Positions 36,128 to 45,776 of a DNA stretch of 64,000 nucleotides are shown piece after piece. The notes under the pieces were generated by a model, which was not told where the DNA came from, ran no database searches, and saw only the letters and a program-made list of their open reading frames with translations. Origin of the DNA: Rhizobium album (GTDB lineage: Bacteria; Pseudomonadota; Alphaproteobacteria; Rhizobiales; Rhizobiaceae); the NCBI RefSeq assembly GCF_003122325.1, contig NZ_QFBC01000018.1, positions 93,502 to 157,501 on the forward strand, written 5' to 3'. How positions within the stretch are numbered: the stretch's first letter is position 1; each line of letters opens with the position of its first letter. A program made the translations under genes and the position numbers.

Positions 36128-37009
36128 ATGAATTGGGACGACGTGCGGGTCTTTCTGGCGGTGGCGCGGGCGGGGCAAATTCTCGCCGCCTCGAAACGCC
36201 TTGGGCTGAATCATGCCACGGTGGCACGGCGGGTGACGGCGCTGGAGGACGCACTCAAGACCAAGCTGCTGACCCGTCGCACCAATGGCTGCGAACTGAC
36301 CCATGCGGGAGAAGAATTCCTGCTGGCGGCAGAGCGGATGGAAGCGGAGATGCTGTCGGCGCGCTCGACGCTCGGCGATGAAGACGTTGCCATTGCCGGT
36401 TCCGTGCGCATCGGTGCACCCGACGGTTTCGGCGTGACGTTCCTCGCGCCCCGGCTTTCGAGCCTGACGGCCCGTTATCCCGATCTGAAGATCCAACTGG
36501 TGCCCGTGCCGCGCTCCTTTTCCCTGTCGCGGCGCGAGGCCGATATCGCCATCACGGTCGACCTGCCGGATCAGGGGCGCCTGGTCGCCAAGAAGCTGGT
36601 GGAATACAGCCTCGGCCTGTATGCCAGCCGGGACTATCTGCAGCAGAACGGATCGCCGGCAACGATCGAGGGCTTGTCACAGCATCGGCTGGTCGGATAT
36701 GTCGACGACCTGGTAATCAGCCCGTCGCTGAATTATGCCCCCGAACTCAGCCGCGACTGGCGGCCGGCATTCGAGATTTCCAGCGCGCTCGGCCAGGTCG
36801 AGGCGGTGAGGGCAGGGGCGGGCATCGGCATCCTGCATGCCTTCATTGCACGTAGATATCAGGAACTGGTCGAAGTCCTGCCCGAGCGCATCATCCGCCG
36901 CTCCTACTGGCTGTCCTATCATGAATCGGTGCGTACGCTGCGGCGCATCAATGTCGTGGCGAATTTCATCTCCGAGACCGTCCACCAGCACGCCGAGCAG
37001 TTTTCGTAA
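36128..37009 (+). CDS. LysR-family regulator
   Basis: 293 residues from ATG 36128 (MNWDDVRVFLAVARAGQILA). The N-terminal winged HTH covers residues 1-60, with ASKRLGLNHATVARRVTALE. The C-terminal periplasmic-binding-like domain senses an inducer. It is divergent from mmsA (129 bases between starts), so it is the probable mmsA regulator. An upstream open frame exists but lacks a ribosome site. Confidence 0.9.
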   Translation: MNWDDVRVFLAVARAGQILAASKRLGLNHATVARRVTALEDALKTKLLTRRTNGCELTHAGEEFLLAAERMEAEMLSARSTLGDEDVAIAGSVRIGAPDGFGVTFLAPRLSSLTARYPDLKIQLVPVPRSFSLSRREADIAITVDLPDQGRLVAKKLVEYSLGLYASRDYLQQNGSPATIEGLSQHRLVGYVDDLVISPSLNYAPELSRDWRPAFEISSALGQVEAVRAGAGIGILHAFIARRYQELVEVLPERIIRRSYWLSYHESVRTLRRINVVANFISETVHQHAEQFS

Positions 37010-37089
37010 CGCAGCCGTGATCCGTCGCGGCTTGATCGGTGCAAGATGGAACACCATCTGCCTTCCGTCATGTCATCAGGAGGAAAACC

Positions 37090-37482
37090 ATGTCAGCCGC
37101 GGCAGAAAAGGTCACCCGTCTTCCGGGACCGGACCATCCCATCACTATAACACACGCCAAGGATCGCGTCGTCGTGACACTGGCGGGAGAGGCGATTGCC
37201 GACAGCAGGGAGGCGCTCTTTCTGACGGAAGCCGCTTATCCAGGCGTCTATTACATTCCGCGCAAAGACGTGAATATGGCGCTTCTGCAGCGAACCGGGC
37301 ACGGCACCTATTGCCCCTACAAGGGTGATGCGTCGTATTACAGCATCCATATCGGGCGAAAGACAGCGGACAATGCGGTGTGGAGCTATGAAATGCCCTA
37401 CGCGGCCGTCGAAGAGATCAAGGATTGCCTGGCTTTTTACCCGGACCGGGTCGATAGCATCGAAATTCTGCCGGACCGCTGA
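37090..37482 (+). CDS. DUF427 domain protein
   Basis: 130 residues from ATG 37090, preceded by CAGGAGGA. The DUF427 core is visible: YPGVYYIPRKDVNMALLQRT, followed by TYCPYKGDASYYSI and a C-terminal AFYPDRVDSIEI. Proteins of this family are small cytosolic beta-rich domains of unknown biochemical role. It is 80 bases after the LysR gene and convergent with the MFS gene. Confidence 0.9.
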   Translation: MSAAAEKVTRLPGPDHPITITHAKDRVVVTLAGEAIADSREALFLTEAAYPGVYYIPRKDVNMALLQRTGHGTYCPYKGDASYYSIHIGRKTADNAVWSYEMPYAAVEEIKDCLAFYPDRVDSIEILPDR

Positions 37483-37492
37483 AGGGGCAAGG

Positions 37493-38677
37493 CTACGCAC
37501 GTCGCTTCTTCCTGCCGTCATGCCGGATATAGGCATAACTCAGGGCCGCGATGGTCACCATGCAGGGGATGATCGTGCCGAAGGCGATCAACGGCATGCC
37601 GATCAGCGCTGCGGCCACGCCGGCCAGAAAACCGCTGCCCATCTGGATGAAGCCCATCATCGCCGAGGCCGAACCGGCGATCTTGGGAAAGGGGTAGAGC
37701 GCCGTCGTCGTCAAGTGCGGCATCAGGAAGGCGATACCGGAACTCAGGAAGGCGGCGGGCAGCATGATCGACAGATAGGAGGGGGCAACGACCCTTGCTG
37801 AGAGCACCATCATCAGCCCGGCCGTGACGATGAGGCCGAGCCCGACCTCGACGCAGCGATCACCGCCCAGTCGTGGTGCGGAATACCGCAGGGCGATCGA
37901 GCCGAAAAAATAGGCGCCGGTTTGCATCAGCATGCCCAGGCCGAAGGCTGTCGGTGACAGGCCGACGATCTTGATCAGGATGAACGGCAGCATGGTTGCC
38001 AGCGCATACAAGGCGCCGATGGAACCGCCGAGAACCAGCGACCTGGCGATAAACTTTTTGTCGGTGGCGAGCACAGCATAAGCGGAGAGGAGCGAACCTG
38101 GCCTGGCCCGGGAGCGATCCGGCACCGTGGTTTCCCGCATGAAGACGAACACCGAGAGACAGACCAGCAGGCCGAAGCCGATCAGCAGGAAAAAGATCGA
38201 CTGCCATCCGAAAGCCGCCAAAGAAAGCCCGCCCAGAGTGGGCGCCGTGGCCGGACCGATGGCAAGCATGATGCCGATCAGGTTCATGATCCGCGAGGCT
38301 TCCGTCCCGGTGAACTGGTCGCGCACGATGGCGCGGGCGACCGTGATGCCGACGGAAGCGCCGACGCCCTGGATCAGCCGGCCGGCCAGCAGCCATTCGA
38401 CGCCGGGCGCAAAGGCGGCCATCAGGCTGCCGAGCACATAGACGCCGACGAAGAACAGAGTGGCGCTGCGCCGCCCGAAGGCATCCGACATCGGTCCCGA
38501 CAGCAGTTGCGCAATCGAAAACCCGCCGAAATAGACCGACAGGGTCATCTTGATCACGGAGTCCGAGGTCGTGAAGGCGGTGACCAGCTCCGGCATGGCC
38601 GGCGTGTAGATCGCCATGGAGATCGGGCCGAGCGTGGCAAGTAAGGCTCCGAGGATGCTGGTCCTGCGTTCGCTCAT
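37493..38677 (-). CDS. Bcr/CflA-type MFS drug exporter
   Basis: About 394 residues from the ATG at 38677 (MSERRTSILGALLATLGPIS); the frame stays open to a TTG at 38773. Twelve membrane segments are expected. The loop motif GPMSDAFGRRSATLFFVGVY and GRLIQGVGASVGITVARAIV, with RDQF after it, are typical of the Bcr/CflA subfamily that exports bicyclomycin, chloramphenicol and similar compounds. The substrate is unknown. Confidence 0.85.
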   Translation of the reverse strand: MSERRTSILGALLATLGPISMAIYTPAMPELVTAFTTSDSVIKMTLSVYFGGFSIAQLLSGPMSDAFGRRSATLFFVGVYVLGSLMAAFAPGVEWLLAGRLIQGVGASVGITVARAIVRDQFTGTEASRIMNLIGIMLAIGPATAPTLGGLSLAAFGWQSIFFLLIGFGLLVCLSVFVFMRETTVPDRSRARPGSLLSAYAVLATDKKFIARSLVLGGSIGALYALATMLPFILIKIVGLSPTAFGLGMLMQTGAYFFGSIALRYSAPRLGGDRCVEVGLGLIVTAGLMMVLSARVVAPSYLSIMLPAAFLSSGIAFLMPHLTTTALYPFPKIAGSASAMMGFIQMGSGFLAGVAAALIGMPLIAFGTIIPCMVTIAALSYAYIRHDGRKKRRA

Positions 38678-38869
38678 GCGGGAGGCTGTCGTGGACAATT
38701 GCTTCAATTCGCTGACGGCTGATGAACTGGATGCATGCTTGCGAACGCATGCGGATGATCCCTCATAAACCAATCGCCCGGCGGATCAACAGAAAGCACT
38801 GGCGATTTTCACGGGCAGGCGGGAGGACGGCTTCGATCCAGGCACCACGGCGGTGCTGGTACTTGCCGG

Positions 38870-39517
38870 CTATTCGTCTTCCTCATCCGCCTGGAAACCG
38901 AGGCCTTCTTCTTCCGAAATGGCTTTCTTCAGCAGGCCGGCATCTTCGAGCATCTCGATATCGGGCAGATCACGCAGGGAGGCAAAGCCGAAGGCAGCGA
39001 GAAAATGCGGGGTGGTCACGAAAGTATAGGGTGCGCCGGGGGTGGGGCTGCGCGGCCCCGAGGTAACGAACCCCGCCTGCCGCAGCGCGGCAATCGCATC
39101 ACGACCGACTTCCTTGCCAAAAATCTTCGAAAGATCGTTGCGCGTCACCGGCTGGAAATAACCGATGGCCATCAGCACCGTTGCTTCATGCTGGGTGATG
39201 TTGCCGGGCGGTTTGGTCGGCGCCGTGGAAGCCCTGATCACGTCGGCATAAGCGAGCCGGGTCCGGTGCTGCCAGCCGCCGCCGACGGCGACAAGCTCGT
39301 AAGGCCGACCGCGCAATTCCTCGCCGATATCCTCGATGATGAGATCGATGTTGCAATCCTGCCCGACGATGCGCGTCAGCATTTCACGGGGGACCGGCGT
39401 CGCCGAGGCGAAGATCACCGCCTCCACCCGGTTCATCCACTCCCGCCATCGCCGCTCGGCGGGCAGGTGCGACAGCTCGGTATCGATGGCCGAGAGCCTT
39501 TCCGGACGCCGCGCCAT
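38870..39517 (-). CDS. scpB: Orphan ScpB-like chromosome condensation protein
   Basis: 215 residues; ScpB normally pairs with ScpA and Smc in the bacterial condensin. Winged-helix segments are visible: EAVIFASATPVPREMLTRIV, ITQHEATVLMAIGYFQPVTR and the signature GPRSPTPGAPYTFVTT. No scpA partner is adjacent, unlike the usual scpA-scpB arrangement, so it is probably a replicon-borne paralogue. The acidic C-terminus ends EADEE-like (FQADEEDE). Confidence 0.88.
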   Translation of the reverse strand: MARRPERLSAIDTELSHLPAERRWREWMNRVEAVIFASATPVPREMLTRIVGQDCNIDLIIEDIGEELRGRPYELVAVGGGWQHRTRLAYADVIRASTAPTKPPGNITQHEATVLMAIGYFQPVTRNDLSKIFGKEVGRDAIAALRQAGFVTSGPRSPTPGAPYTFVTTPHFLAAFGFASLRDLPDIEMLEDAGLLKKAISEEEGLGFQADEEDE

Positions 39518-40127
39518 GGTTCAAAGCCTGTTCAAAGGCGAAACCGCGCCAGCCGGTTGCGGGAAAAGCGGCACGAAGGCGCATGATGCTGAGGGGAGAA
39601 TCGTCTTGCTCTTTTTCGGGCCGGTCATGATGCATGTTACCGAGGCAGCGACGTTGGTGCAATTGCTGCAAAGAATGGCGCCGTTTTCTCCACCGAGGAA
39701 GATTTTTCCGGGCCCTGATCACGTCGCGGCGGCTTTGACGAGATGGACGATAAGCCGCGTCGTACCCGGTCGATAGAATGCGCCCACACGAAGGTCGCCG
39801 AAAAGCAGATAGAAAGCGTAGATCCATCCGACGGCGCCGATGTCATGCCCTGCTGGCGATGACGGGCGGGAATCCTCCCGGGACCGTGCCGAAACCCACA
39901 TAAGAGCCCCAGCATCTGAACGCAACCCGCCGACATGCGATCATGATAGCGACCTTGAGCAAGCTGGCGATACCTTGATCGATGCGGCGTTGTCGATGTT
40001 CCAGCCGCTCGTCGGTCGTGCTGACCTGCGCGCCAAAAGGCGACTTGAGGAAACGATCGCAGATGGTGCGGCTATCTCCGGCGAACACTTCGCCCTGAAG
40101 GCTGGACGTGCTCGGCGAGCTTAAAGC
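39518..40127. other. Degenerate 0.6-kb stretch with possible frameshifted remnant
   Basis: No intact gene is convincing. On the minus strand one frame ends with GWIYAFYLLFGDLRVGAFYR and a short C-terminus (about 39719-39840). An overlapping frame supplies GTVPGGFPPVIASRA just upstream, as if a small membrane protein had been frameshifted. I do not recognise the family. Confidence 0.3.
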
Positions 40128-41123
40128 TTATTCCATCACCACTGACGCAAGCACGCTGACGCAGTCTCCCGGCTTGACAAGACCCGGGAAATGGCGGGCC
40201 GCCAGGATGCCATCCATCTTAGCCCTAACCTCCAGCGGTGCGCTACCGGTGCGGCCGATGGGATAGATACGGGCCACCACATCGCCGTTGCGTACCTGGT
40301 CACCAAGATCGTAAAGCGGTTCGATCAGTCCGCCATCCTCGGCAAAGGAGAAACAATTGCCGTCCGGCATGTCGAGCCAGGTGGTCTCCGCAACATTGAC
40401 CGTTCCTTTCAGGATGCCCGCCGCCTTCAGCACATTCGCGACGCCTGCCTTGGCGATGCCGGCGCTTCTTGCCGTCGCCGTGCCGCCGCCGCCGAGTTCG
40501 GTGGTGATGAACACCTTGCCCATCTCTTCGGCCGCCGTGTCGTACATGCCGACCGCATCGATCTCCAGCATCTTCATCGACCAGGGCGCGCCGAAAGCGC
40601 TGACGAGGTCGAAGGCCTTTGCTTCCTGCGCCTTGTCGGGCAGGATGTGGGCGGCGCAGAAGGGCAGGAAATCCAAAGTCTTGCCGCCCGAATGGAAGTC
40701 GAGCACGATATCGGCGAGCGGCAGAAGCGTGCGCTGGAAATAGTCGGCGATCTTCTGGGTGACGGTTCCGTCGGGCGCGCCGGGAAAACTTCGGTTCATA
40801 TTGCCCTTGTCGACCGGCGAGGTGCGCGTGCCGGCCAGGAAGGCCGGATAGTTCATCGCCGGAACGATGATGACACGGCCCGCCACCTCTTCCGCCTTCA
40901 GCCTGCGGGCGAGATCGAAGAGCGCGATCGGCCCTTCATATTCGTCGCCATGGTTGCCGCCGGTGAGAAGGGCCGTCGGCCCTTCGCCGTTTTTCACCGA
41001 TGTGACCGGGATCATGATCGAACCCCAGGCGGAATCGTCCCGGCTGTAGGGCAGGCGCAGGAAACCGTGCTGCACGCCCTCAGTCGAAAAATCGACGGTC
41101 GGGTTGATGGGGGAAACACGCAT
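40128..41123 (-). CDS. doeB: N2-acetyl-L-2,4-diaminobutanoate deacetylase (DoeB/EutE)
   Basis: 331 residues of the aspartoacylase/succinylglutamate desuccinylase family; removes acetyl from N-acetyl-diaminobutyrate in ectoine breakdown. Zinc-site segments are LTGGNHGDEYEGP (His and Glu) and DIVLDFHSGGKTLDF (third ligand His). FITTELGGGGTATARS carries the conserved Glu. It is the last gene of the ehu-eut operon, 3 bases after doeA. Confidence 0.92.
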   Translation of the reverse strand: MRVSPINPTVDFSTEGVQHGFLRLPYSRDDSAWGSIMIPVTSVKNGEGPTALLTGGNHGDEYEGPIALFDLARRLKAEEVAGRVIIVPAMNYPAFLAGTRTSPVDKGNMNRSFPGAPDGTVTQKIADYFQRTLLPLADIVLDFHSGGKTLDFLPFCAAHILPDKAQEAKAFDLVSAFGAPWSMKMLEIDAVGMYDTAAEEMGKVFITTELGGGGTATARSAGIAKAGVANVLKAAGILKGTVNVAETTWLDMPDGNCFSFAEDGGLIEPLYDLGDQVRNGDVVARIYPIGRTGSAPLEVRAKMDGILAARHFPGLVKPGDCVSVLASVVME

Positions 41124-41126
41124 GGC

Positions 41127-42308
41127 TCAATCCTTGACGAGAAGCTTGCGCGGCACGTCGGCCAGGCACTCGACGCCGGTCTCGGTGATGAGGATGCTTT
41201 CCGTCGTCTCGAAGCCCATGTCCTCGAGCCAGAGGCCGGTCATGAAATGGAAGGTCATGCCCGGCTTCAACTCCGTTTTGTCGCCGGGGCGCAGGCTCAT
41301 GGTGCGCTCGCCCCAGTCCGGCGGGTAGGAGACGCCGATCGGATAACCCGTGCGGTTGTCCTTGACGATGCCGTATTTCTTGAGGATGCCGAAGAAGGCG
41401 TTGGCGATGTCCTCGCAGCTGTTGCCCGGTTTCGCCACGGCAAGGCCTGCCTCCATGCCCTCCAGCGTCGCCTTTTCGGCATCGATGAAGGCCTGAGTCG
41501 GCTTGCCGAGGAAAATGGTGCGCGACAGCGGCAGGTGATAGCGATTGTAGCAGCCGGCGATCTCGAAGAAGGTGCCTTCGCCGGATTTCATCGGCCGGTC
41601 GTCCCAGGTGAGATGCGGGGCGGAAGCCTCGACGCCGGAAGGAAGCAGCGGCACGATCGCCGGATAATCGCCGCCGATGCCGTCGACGCCGCGGGTGCCG
41701 GCATCGTAGATTTCCGCGACGAGATCACATTTGCGCATGCCGACCTCGATCTTGTCGAAGATGCGTTCGTGCATTTTTTCGACGATGCGGGCGGCATAGC
41801 GCATGTACCTGATTTCCGTCTCGCTTTTCACTGCGCGCTGCCAGTTGACGAGAGCGGTGGCATCGACGAAACGGGCATTCGGCAGGTGTTTCTGCAGCGA
41901 GGCGAAGGCGGCGGCGGAGAACCAGTAATTGTCCATCTCCACGCCGATGGTCAGCTTGTCGAGGCCGCGGTCCACAAGCTTGGCCGAAAGGTAATCCATC
42001 GGGTGGCGCTCGGTGGACTGCACATAGTGGTCCGGATAACCGATGATGTTTTCATGTTTGAGGTAGGCGGTGAATTTCGCACCATTGGCATCCTGTCCGC
42101 GACCATACCAGATCGGCTCGCCGGCCGGCGGCACGACGACGCACTGGTGCACGTAGAAGGACCAGCCGTCATAACCCGTCAGCCAGTTCATGTTCGACGG
42201 ATCGCTCACGATCAGCACGTCGATGCCCTTGGCTTCCATGGCCCTCCGGGTCTTTTGAAGACGCGCTTCATATTCCGGAAGTGAGAACTTCAGGTTCGCT
42301 TGTTTCAT
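41127..42308 (-). CDS. doeA: Ectoine hydrolase (DoeA/EutD)
   Basis: 393 residues from the ATG at 42308 (MKQANLKFSLPEYEARLQKT). An M24-type peptidase fold with a creatinase-like N-domain (DVLIVSDPSNMNWLTGYDGW) that opens the ectoine ring to N-acetyl-diaminobutyrate. The catalytic domain shows GGDYPAIVPLLPSGVEASAP and the Glu-containing FFEIAGCYNRYHLPLSRT; the metal ligands of true M24 peptidases are largely replaced, as in DoeA. It lies between eutC and doeB. Confidence 0.93.
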   Translation of the reverse strand: MKQANLKFSLPEYEARLQKTRRAMEAKGIDVLIVSDPSNMNWLTGYDGWSFYVHQCVVVPPAGEPIWYGRGQDANGAKFTAYLKHENIIGYPDHYVQSTERHPMDYLSAKLVDRGLDKLTIGVEMDNYWFSAAAFASLQKHLPNARFVDATALVNWQRAVKSETEIRYMRYAARIVEKMHERIFDKIEVGMRKCDLVAEIYDAGTRGVDGIGGDYPAIVPLLPSGVEASAPHLTWDDRPMKSGEGTFFEIAGCYNRYHLPLSRTIFLGKPTQAFIDAEKATLEGMEAGLAVAKPGNSCEDIANAFFGILKKYGIVKDNRTGYPIGVSYPPDWGERTMSLRPGDKTELKPGMTFHFMTGLWLEDMGFETTESILITETGVECLADVPRKLLVKD

Positions 42309-42342
42309 CGGTTTTTCCTCTATACCCGGCGTAGAGCCGGTC

Positions 42343-43335
42343 TCAACTCGTAAAACTCGTGCCGGCACCCGTTGCTGCCGCACGGGCGGCGGCAAGCGTG
42401 GCTATGGCCGTGTCCTGGATGCCCGTGCCGGTCAGGTCCGCCACGGTGATCTGCTCGGGGCCGGTGCGGCCCGGTTTGCGCCCGGCGACGATCTCGCCGA
42501 GTTCGGGAAAGATCGTGTCCGCCGCCACGAGGCCCGCCTCGATGGCATGGTGCAATTCTCCAAGCCGCCGCGTCTGCCGGAGGCTGTCGGCGACATAGAG
42601 GCCGGCGCCGGTGATGACGGCGGGCTCGATCTCGTTCTTGTGCTCGGCATCCGAGCCCATGGCGGTGACATGCTGGCCGGGCCGCAGCCATTCGGCCCTC
42701 AACACCGGCGTTTCCGAAGGCGTGGTGGTGACGACGATATCGGCGCCATCGACGGCCGTGCGTCCATCCGCCGTGGCGTGCACGGGGAAACCGAGCCTTT
42801 TCGTCAGGTCGTCCGCCGCCGCTTCCGCCTTTGCCGCATCCCGCGCCCAGATGCGGGCTTGCCGGATGGGACGGACGAGCCTCAAGGCTTGCAGTTGCAG
42901 CCTCGCCTGCATGCCCGCCCCGAAGATCGCGGCGACGGAGGCGTCCTTGCGCGACAGATGCCTTGCGGCGACCGCGCCGGCGGCGGCCGTGCGCACGTCC
43001 GTCAGGTAACCGTTATCGAGCAGCACCGCCTGCACCAGGCCGGTCGTCGTCGAAAACAGCACCATCAGGCCGTTGGTGCTCGGCAGGCCGATCTTCGGAT
43101 TGTCGAAGAAGCCGGGGCTGATCTTGATCGCGAAACCATCGAGGCCGGGTACATAGGCGGTCTTCACATCGACTTCGCCGCGATGCTCGGGAATGTCGAG
43201 CCGGAGGATCGGCGGCATGGCAACGGCCCTGGTGGCGAGCGCGTGAAAGGCGTCCTCGACGCAGGCGATCGCTTCGAGGTCGAGCGGAACGATGCGCCGC
43301 AATTCCGCTTCGGTGAGGATCCTCATTGTCGTCAC
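42343..43335 (-). CDS. eutC: EutC, ornithine-cyclodeaminase-like enzyme of hydroxyectoine breakdown
   Basis: 330 residues from a GTG that overlaps the eutB stop; an ATG three codons in (43326) is the alternative. A Rossmann fold of the OCD/mu-crystallin family is indicated by VAAIFGAGMQARLQLQALRL and ADIVVTTTPSETPVLRAEWL. With EutA and EutB it takes part in converting 5-hydroxyectoine to ectoine. That role is from studied ectoine pathways. Confidence 0.9.
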   Translation of the reverse strand: MTTMRILTEAELRRIVPLDLEAIACVEDAFHALATRAVAMPPILRLDIPEHRGEVDVKTAYVPGLDGFAIKISPGFFDNPKIGLPSTNGLMVLFSTTTGLVQAVLLDNGYLTDVRTAAAGAVAARHLSRKDASVAAIFGAGMQARLQLQALRLVRPIRQARIWARDAAKAEAAADDLTKRLGFPVHATADGRTAVDGADIVVTTTPSETPVLRAEWLRPGQHVTAMGSDAEHKNEIEPAVITGAGLYVADSLRQTRRLGELHHAIEAGLVAADTIFPELGEIVAGRKPGRTGPEQITVADLTGTGIQDTAIATLAAARAAATGAGTSFTS

Positions 43336-44333
43336 GCCGCGTCCTCCCCGAACGGTTTGCCTTCACCATTGAGCACCTGCCGATGCAGGCCCATGTCCAC
43401 GTTGCGGCCGGAGAGGATCACGGCCACCGGGCCGTCCAGCCGGCCGAGCCGGCCCGAAAGCAAGGCCGCGATGCCGACAGCGCCCGCCCCCTCGACCACC
43501 TCGCGTTCATGCGTGTAGGCGTGCCGCATGCCCGCCGCGATCTCGGCTTCGGACAGCAGGATCACGTCGTCGAGCAGGGCGCGGCACATCTGAAAGGTCA
43601 CGGCATTGTCGAGCCCGATGCCGCCGCCGAGCGAATCGGCAAGGCTCGGCACTTCCTCGACCTGTACCGGCCGCCCGGCATCGAGGCTCGCCTTCATCGC
43701 CGCACCCCGTTCCATGGTGAGGCCAATGATACGCGCCTGCGGCAAACGCCCTTTCACTGCCGCCGCGACGCCGGCCGCCAACCCGCCGCCGGAAAGCGGC
43801 ACGAGAACAGCCGCGACATCGGGCATGGCCGCGACGATCTCCAGACCCAGCGTGCCCTGTCCCGCCACGACGGCGGCATTGTCGAACGGCGGCACCATCA
43901 CAAGGCCGTCTTCGGCGACCAGCCGGCCCACCTCGACTTGCGCCTCGTCCTGCGACCGGCCGACGATGCGGACATCGGCGCCGAGCCGGCGGATTTCCGA
44001 CACCTTGTTGTCGGGCACCAGCCGCGACATGCAGATCGTCGCAACCGAACCTTCCGCCTTGGCGGCATAAGCGAGTGCCCGTCCGTGATTGCCCGTCGAG
44101 GCGGCGACGACGCCCCTTACCCGCTCTTCCGGTGACAACGACAGCACGGCATTGGTCGCGCCGCGCAGCTTGAAACTGCCGGTCGCCTGCTGGTGCTCGA
44201 GCTTGAGGCCGACAGGCACGCCGCAGCGTTCGGAAAGCGTTGCGGACATCACGAAGGGTGTATGCTGGACGCGGCCTTCGATACGGGCTGCAGCCTGTTC
44301 GATATCCGCCAGGGTTACGGGAAGCGCGGTCAT
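43332..44333 (-). CDS. eutB: EutB, PLP-dependent threonine-dehydratase-like enzyme
   Basis: About 333 residues from ATG 44333; a GTG one codon earlier is possible. The fold-type II PLP site is clear: the lysine in TGSFKLRGATNAVLSL, the SXGNHGRALAYAA substrate loop and the phosphate-binding LSGGGLAAGVA. It resembles threonine dehydratase and is expected to dehydrate hydroxyectoine with EutA and EutC. It overlaps both neighbours. Confidence 0.9.
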   Translation of the reverse strand: MTALPVTLADIEQAAARIEGRVQHTPFVMSATLSERCGVPVGLKLEHQQATGSFKLRGATNAVLSLSPEERVRGVVAASTGNHGRALAYAAKAEGSVATICMSRLVPDNKVSEIRRLGADVRIVGRSQDEAQVEVGRLVAEDGLVMVPPFDNAAVVAGQGTLGLEIVAAMPDVAAVLVPLSGGGLAAGVAAAVKGRLPQARIIGLTMERGAAMKASLDAGRPVQVEEVPSLADSLGGGIGLDNAVTFQMCRALLDDVILLSEAEIAAGMRHAYTHEREVVEGAGAVGIAALLSGRLGRLDGPVAVILSGRNVDMGLHRQVLNGEGKPFGEDAA

Positions 44334-45112
44334 CACTCCTCCCCCGGATAGGCGAGCGTCATCAGGCGGCCAAGGTCCGGCCGTTTTGCCTCATCGCCGC
44401 AGAGGCGCAGGCAGGCCCAGGCGGTGGCGAGGTTGCTGGTGACGACCGGCTTGCCGATGGCAGCTTCGATCCGCGCCGCAACGCCCGCCGCCCGCACGGC
44501 GGTGCACGAAATGAACAGGGCGTCGCTGTCGGGCGCCGTCGCCTCTCGTGCGAAGGCGACGATGTCTTCCGGGGAGATGCGCGCCATCTCGCGGTCGTCG
44601 GTGAGGCCGAGGCAGGTGAAGCGGGCGATATCGAAGCCGAGCCCCAGGAAATAGTCGGCCATCGGCTGGCTGGTTTCGATCGTGTATGGCGTCAGCACGG
44701 AAATGCGTTGCGCGCCGAAAGTCTTGAGGCCGGATACGGCCGCAGCCGTCGGCGTTACGACGGCGGCAGTCGGCTGGGCGGCCTTCACCGCAGCCATCAC
44801 CGCGGCATCGCCGATCACCACCGAGGCGGAGGTGCAGGAATACATGACGACATCGAGCGGCTCGTCCGGCAGGATGAGCGCAGCACCCGCCGTCAGCGAC
44901 GGCTGCATGGCTCGCAGGTTTTCAGGCGTCACCGGATTGGCATAAGGGATGCGGGTGGCATAGACGCCGATCTGCTCGTTTGCCACCATGCGCTGGAAAT
45001 CCACTTCCGTCGTGTGGTCCGTCGCCAGGATGATCAGGCCGATGCGTTTTGCCAGCGGCCGCTCGTCCAGTTTTGGCGGGCGCGAGGCGAGGGTGAGATC
45101 AGATGTCGGCAT
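44333..45112 (-). CDS. eutA: EutA, Asp/Glu racemase-superfamily protein
   Basis: 259 residues from ATG 45112. Two catalytic-type cysteines sit in VMYSCTSASVVIG and LFISCTAVRAAGV, as in maleate isomerase/arylmalonate decarboxylase relatives. It is part of the eutABC set of hydroxyectoine catabolism. Its start overlaps the ehuD stop by one base and its stop overlaps eutB, so import and catabolism are on one message. Confidence 0.9.
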   Translation of the reverse strand: MPTSDLTLASRPPKLDERPLAKRIGLIILATDHTTEVDFQRMVANEQIGVYATRIPYANPVTPENLRAMQPSLTAGAALILPDEPLDVVMYSCTSASVVIGDAAVMAAVKAAQPTAAVVTPTAAAVSGLKTFGAQRISVLTPYTIETSQPMADYFLGLGFDIARFTCLGLTDDREMARISPEDIVAFAREATAPDSDALFISCTAVRAAGVAARIEAAIGKPVVTSNLATAWACLRLCGDEAKRPDLGRLMTLAYPGEE

Positions 45113-45774
45113 CAGCGTTCCTCCACGCGGGCATACCGTTCTTCCAGCCAGCGCAGGAAGACGACGGAGATCAGGCTCATGATCAGGAAGAAGATCCCGA
45201 CCAGCGTCATCGGCTCGATGTAGCGGTAACTGCTGTTGGCGACGCTTTTCGCCTGGTTCATCAGTTCGAGCACGGTGATGGCGGAGAGCAGCGGCGTCTC
45301 CTTGAACATGGCGATCAGATAATTGGCGAGCGCCGGGATCATCGGCGGGATCGCCTGCGGCAGGATGACGTGGATCCAGGCCTGCCGGCCGGTGAGGTTC
45401 GTCGCCTTCGCCGCCTCCCACTGGCCGCGCGGCACGTTCTCGATGCCGGCGCGGTAGACCTCCGCCGCATAGGTGCCGTAATGCAGACCGAGTCCGATGA
45501 CGCCGGCCAGCAGCGCCGGCAGGCGGATTCCGATATCCGGCAGCACGTAGAAGATGAAGTAGAGCTGCACCAAAAGCGGCGTGCCGCGGATGAACTCGAC
45601 GATGAAGCCGGTGACCTTGGCGATCGGCTTCGGCGCGGTCATGCGCAGGATCGCGAAGACGAGGCCGACGGCGGCGGCGACGGCGGCCCCGAGCACGGTC
45701 GCAAGGATGGTGATCTTCAAACCTTCGAGCAGGGTCGGCATGATCTGCCAGACGAAATTCCAGTCCCATTCCAT
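45112..45774 (-). CDS. ehuD: EhuD, ectoine/hydroxyectoine ABC permease
   Basis: 220 residues, a HisMQ-type polar amino-acid permease starting MEWDWNFVWQIMPTLLEGLK. It has about five membrane segments. The EAA region AKATNLTGRQAWIHVILPQA contacts the ATPase EhuA. It forms a heterodimeric channel with EhuC and overlaps eutA by one base. Confidence 0.93.
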   Translation of the reverse strand: MEWDWNFVWQIMPTLLEGLKITILATVLGAAVAAAVGLVFAILRMTAPKPIAKVTGFIVEFIRGTPLLVQLYFIFYVLPDIGIRLPALLAGVIGLGLHYGTYAAEVYRAGIENVPRGQWEAAKATNLTGRQAWIHVILPQAIPPMIPALANYLIAMFKETPLLSAITVLELMNQAKSVANSSYRYIEPMTLVGIFFLIMSLISVVFLRWLEERYARVEER

Positions 45775-45776
45775 CG

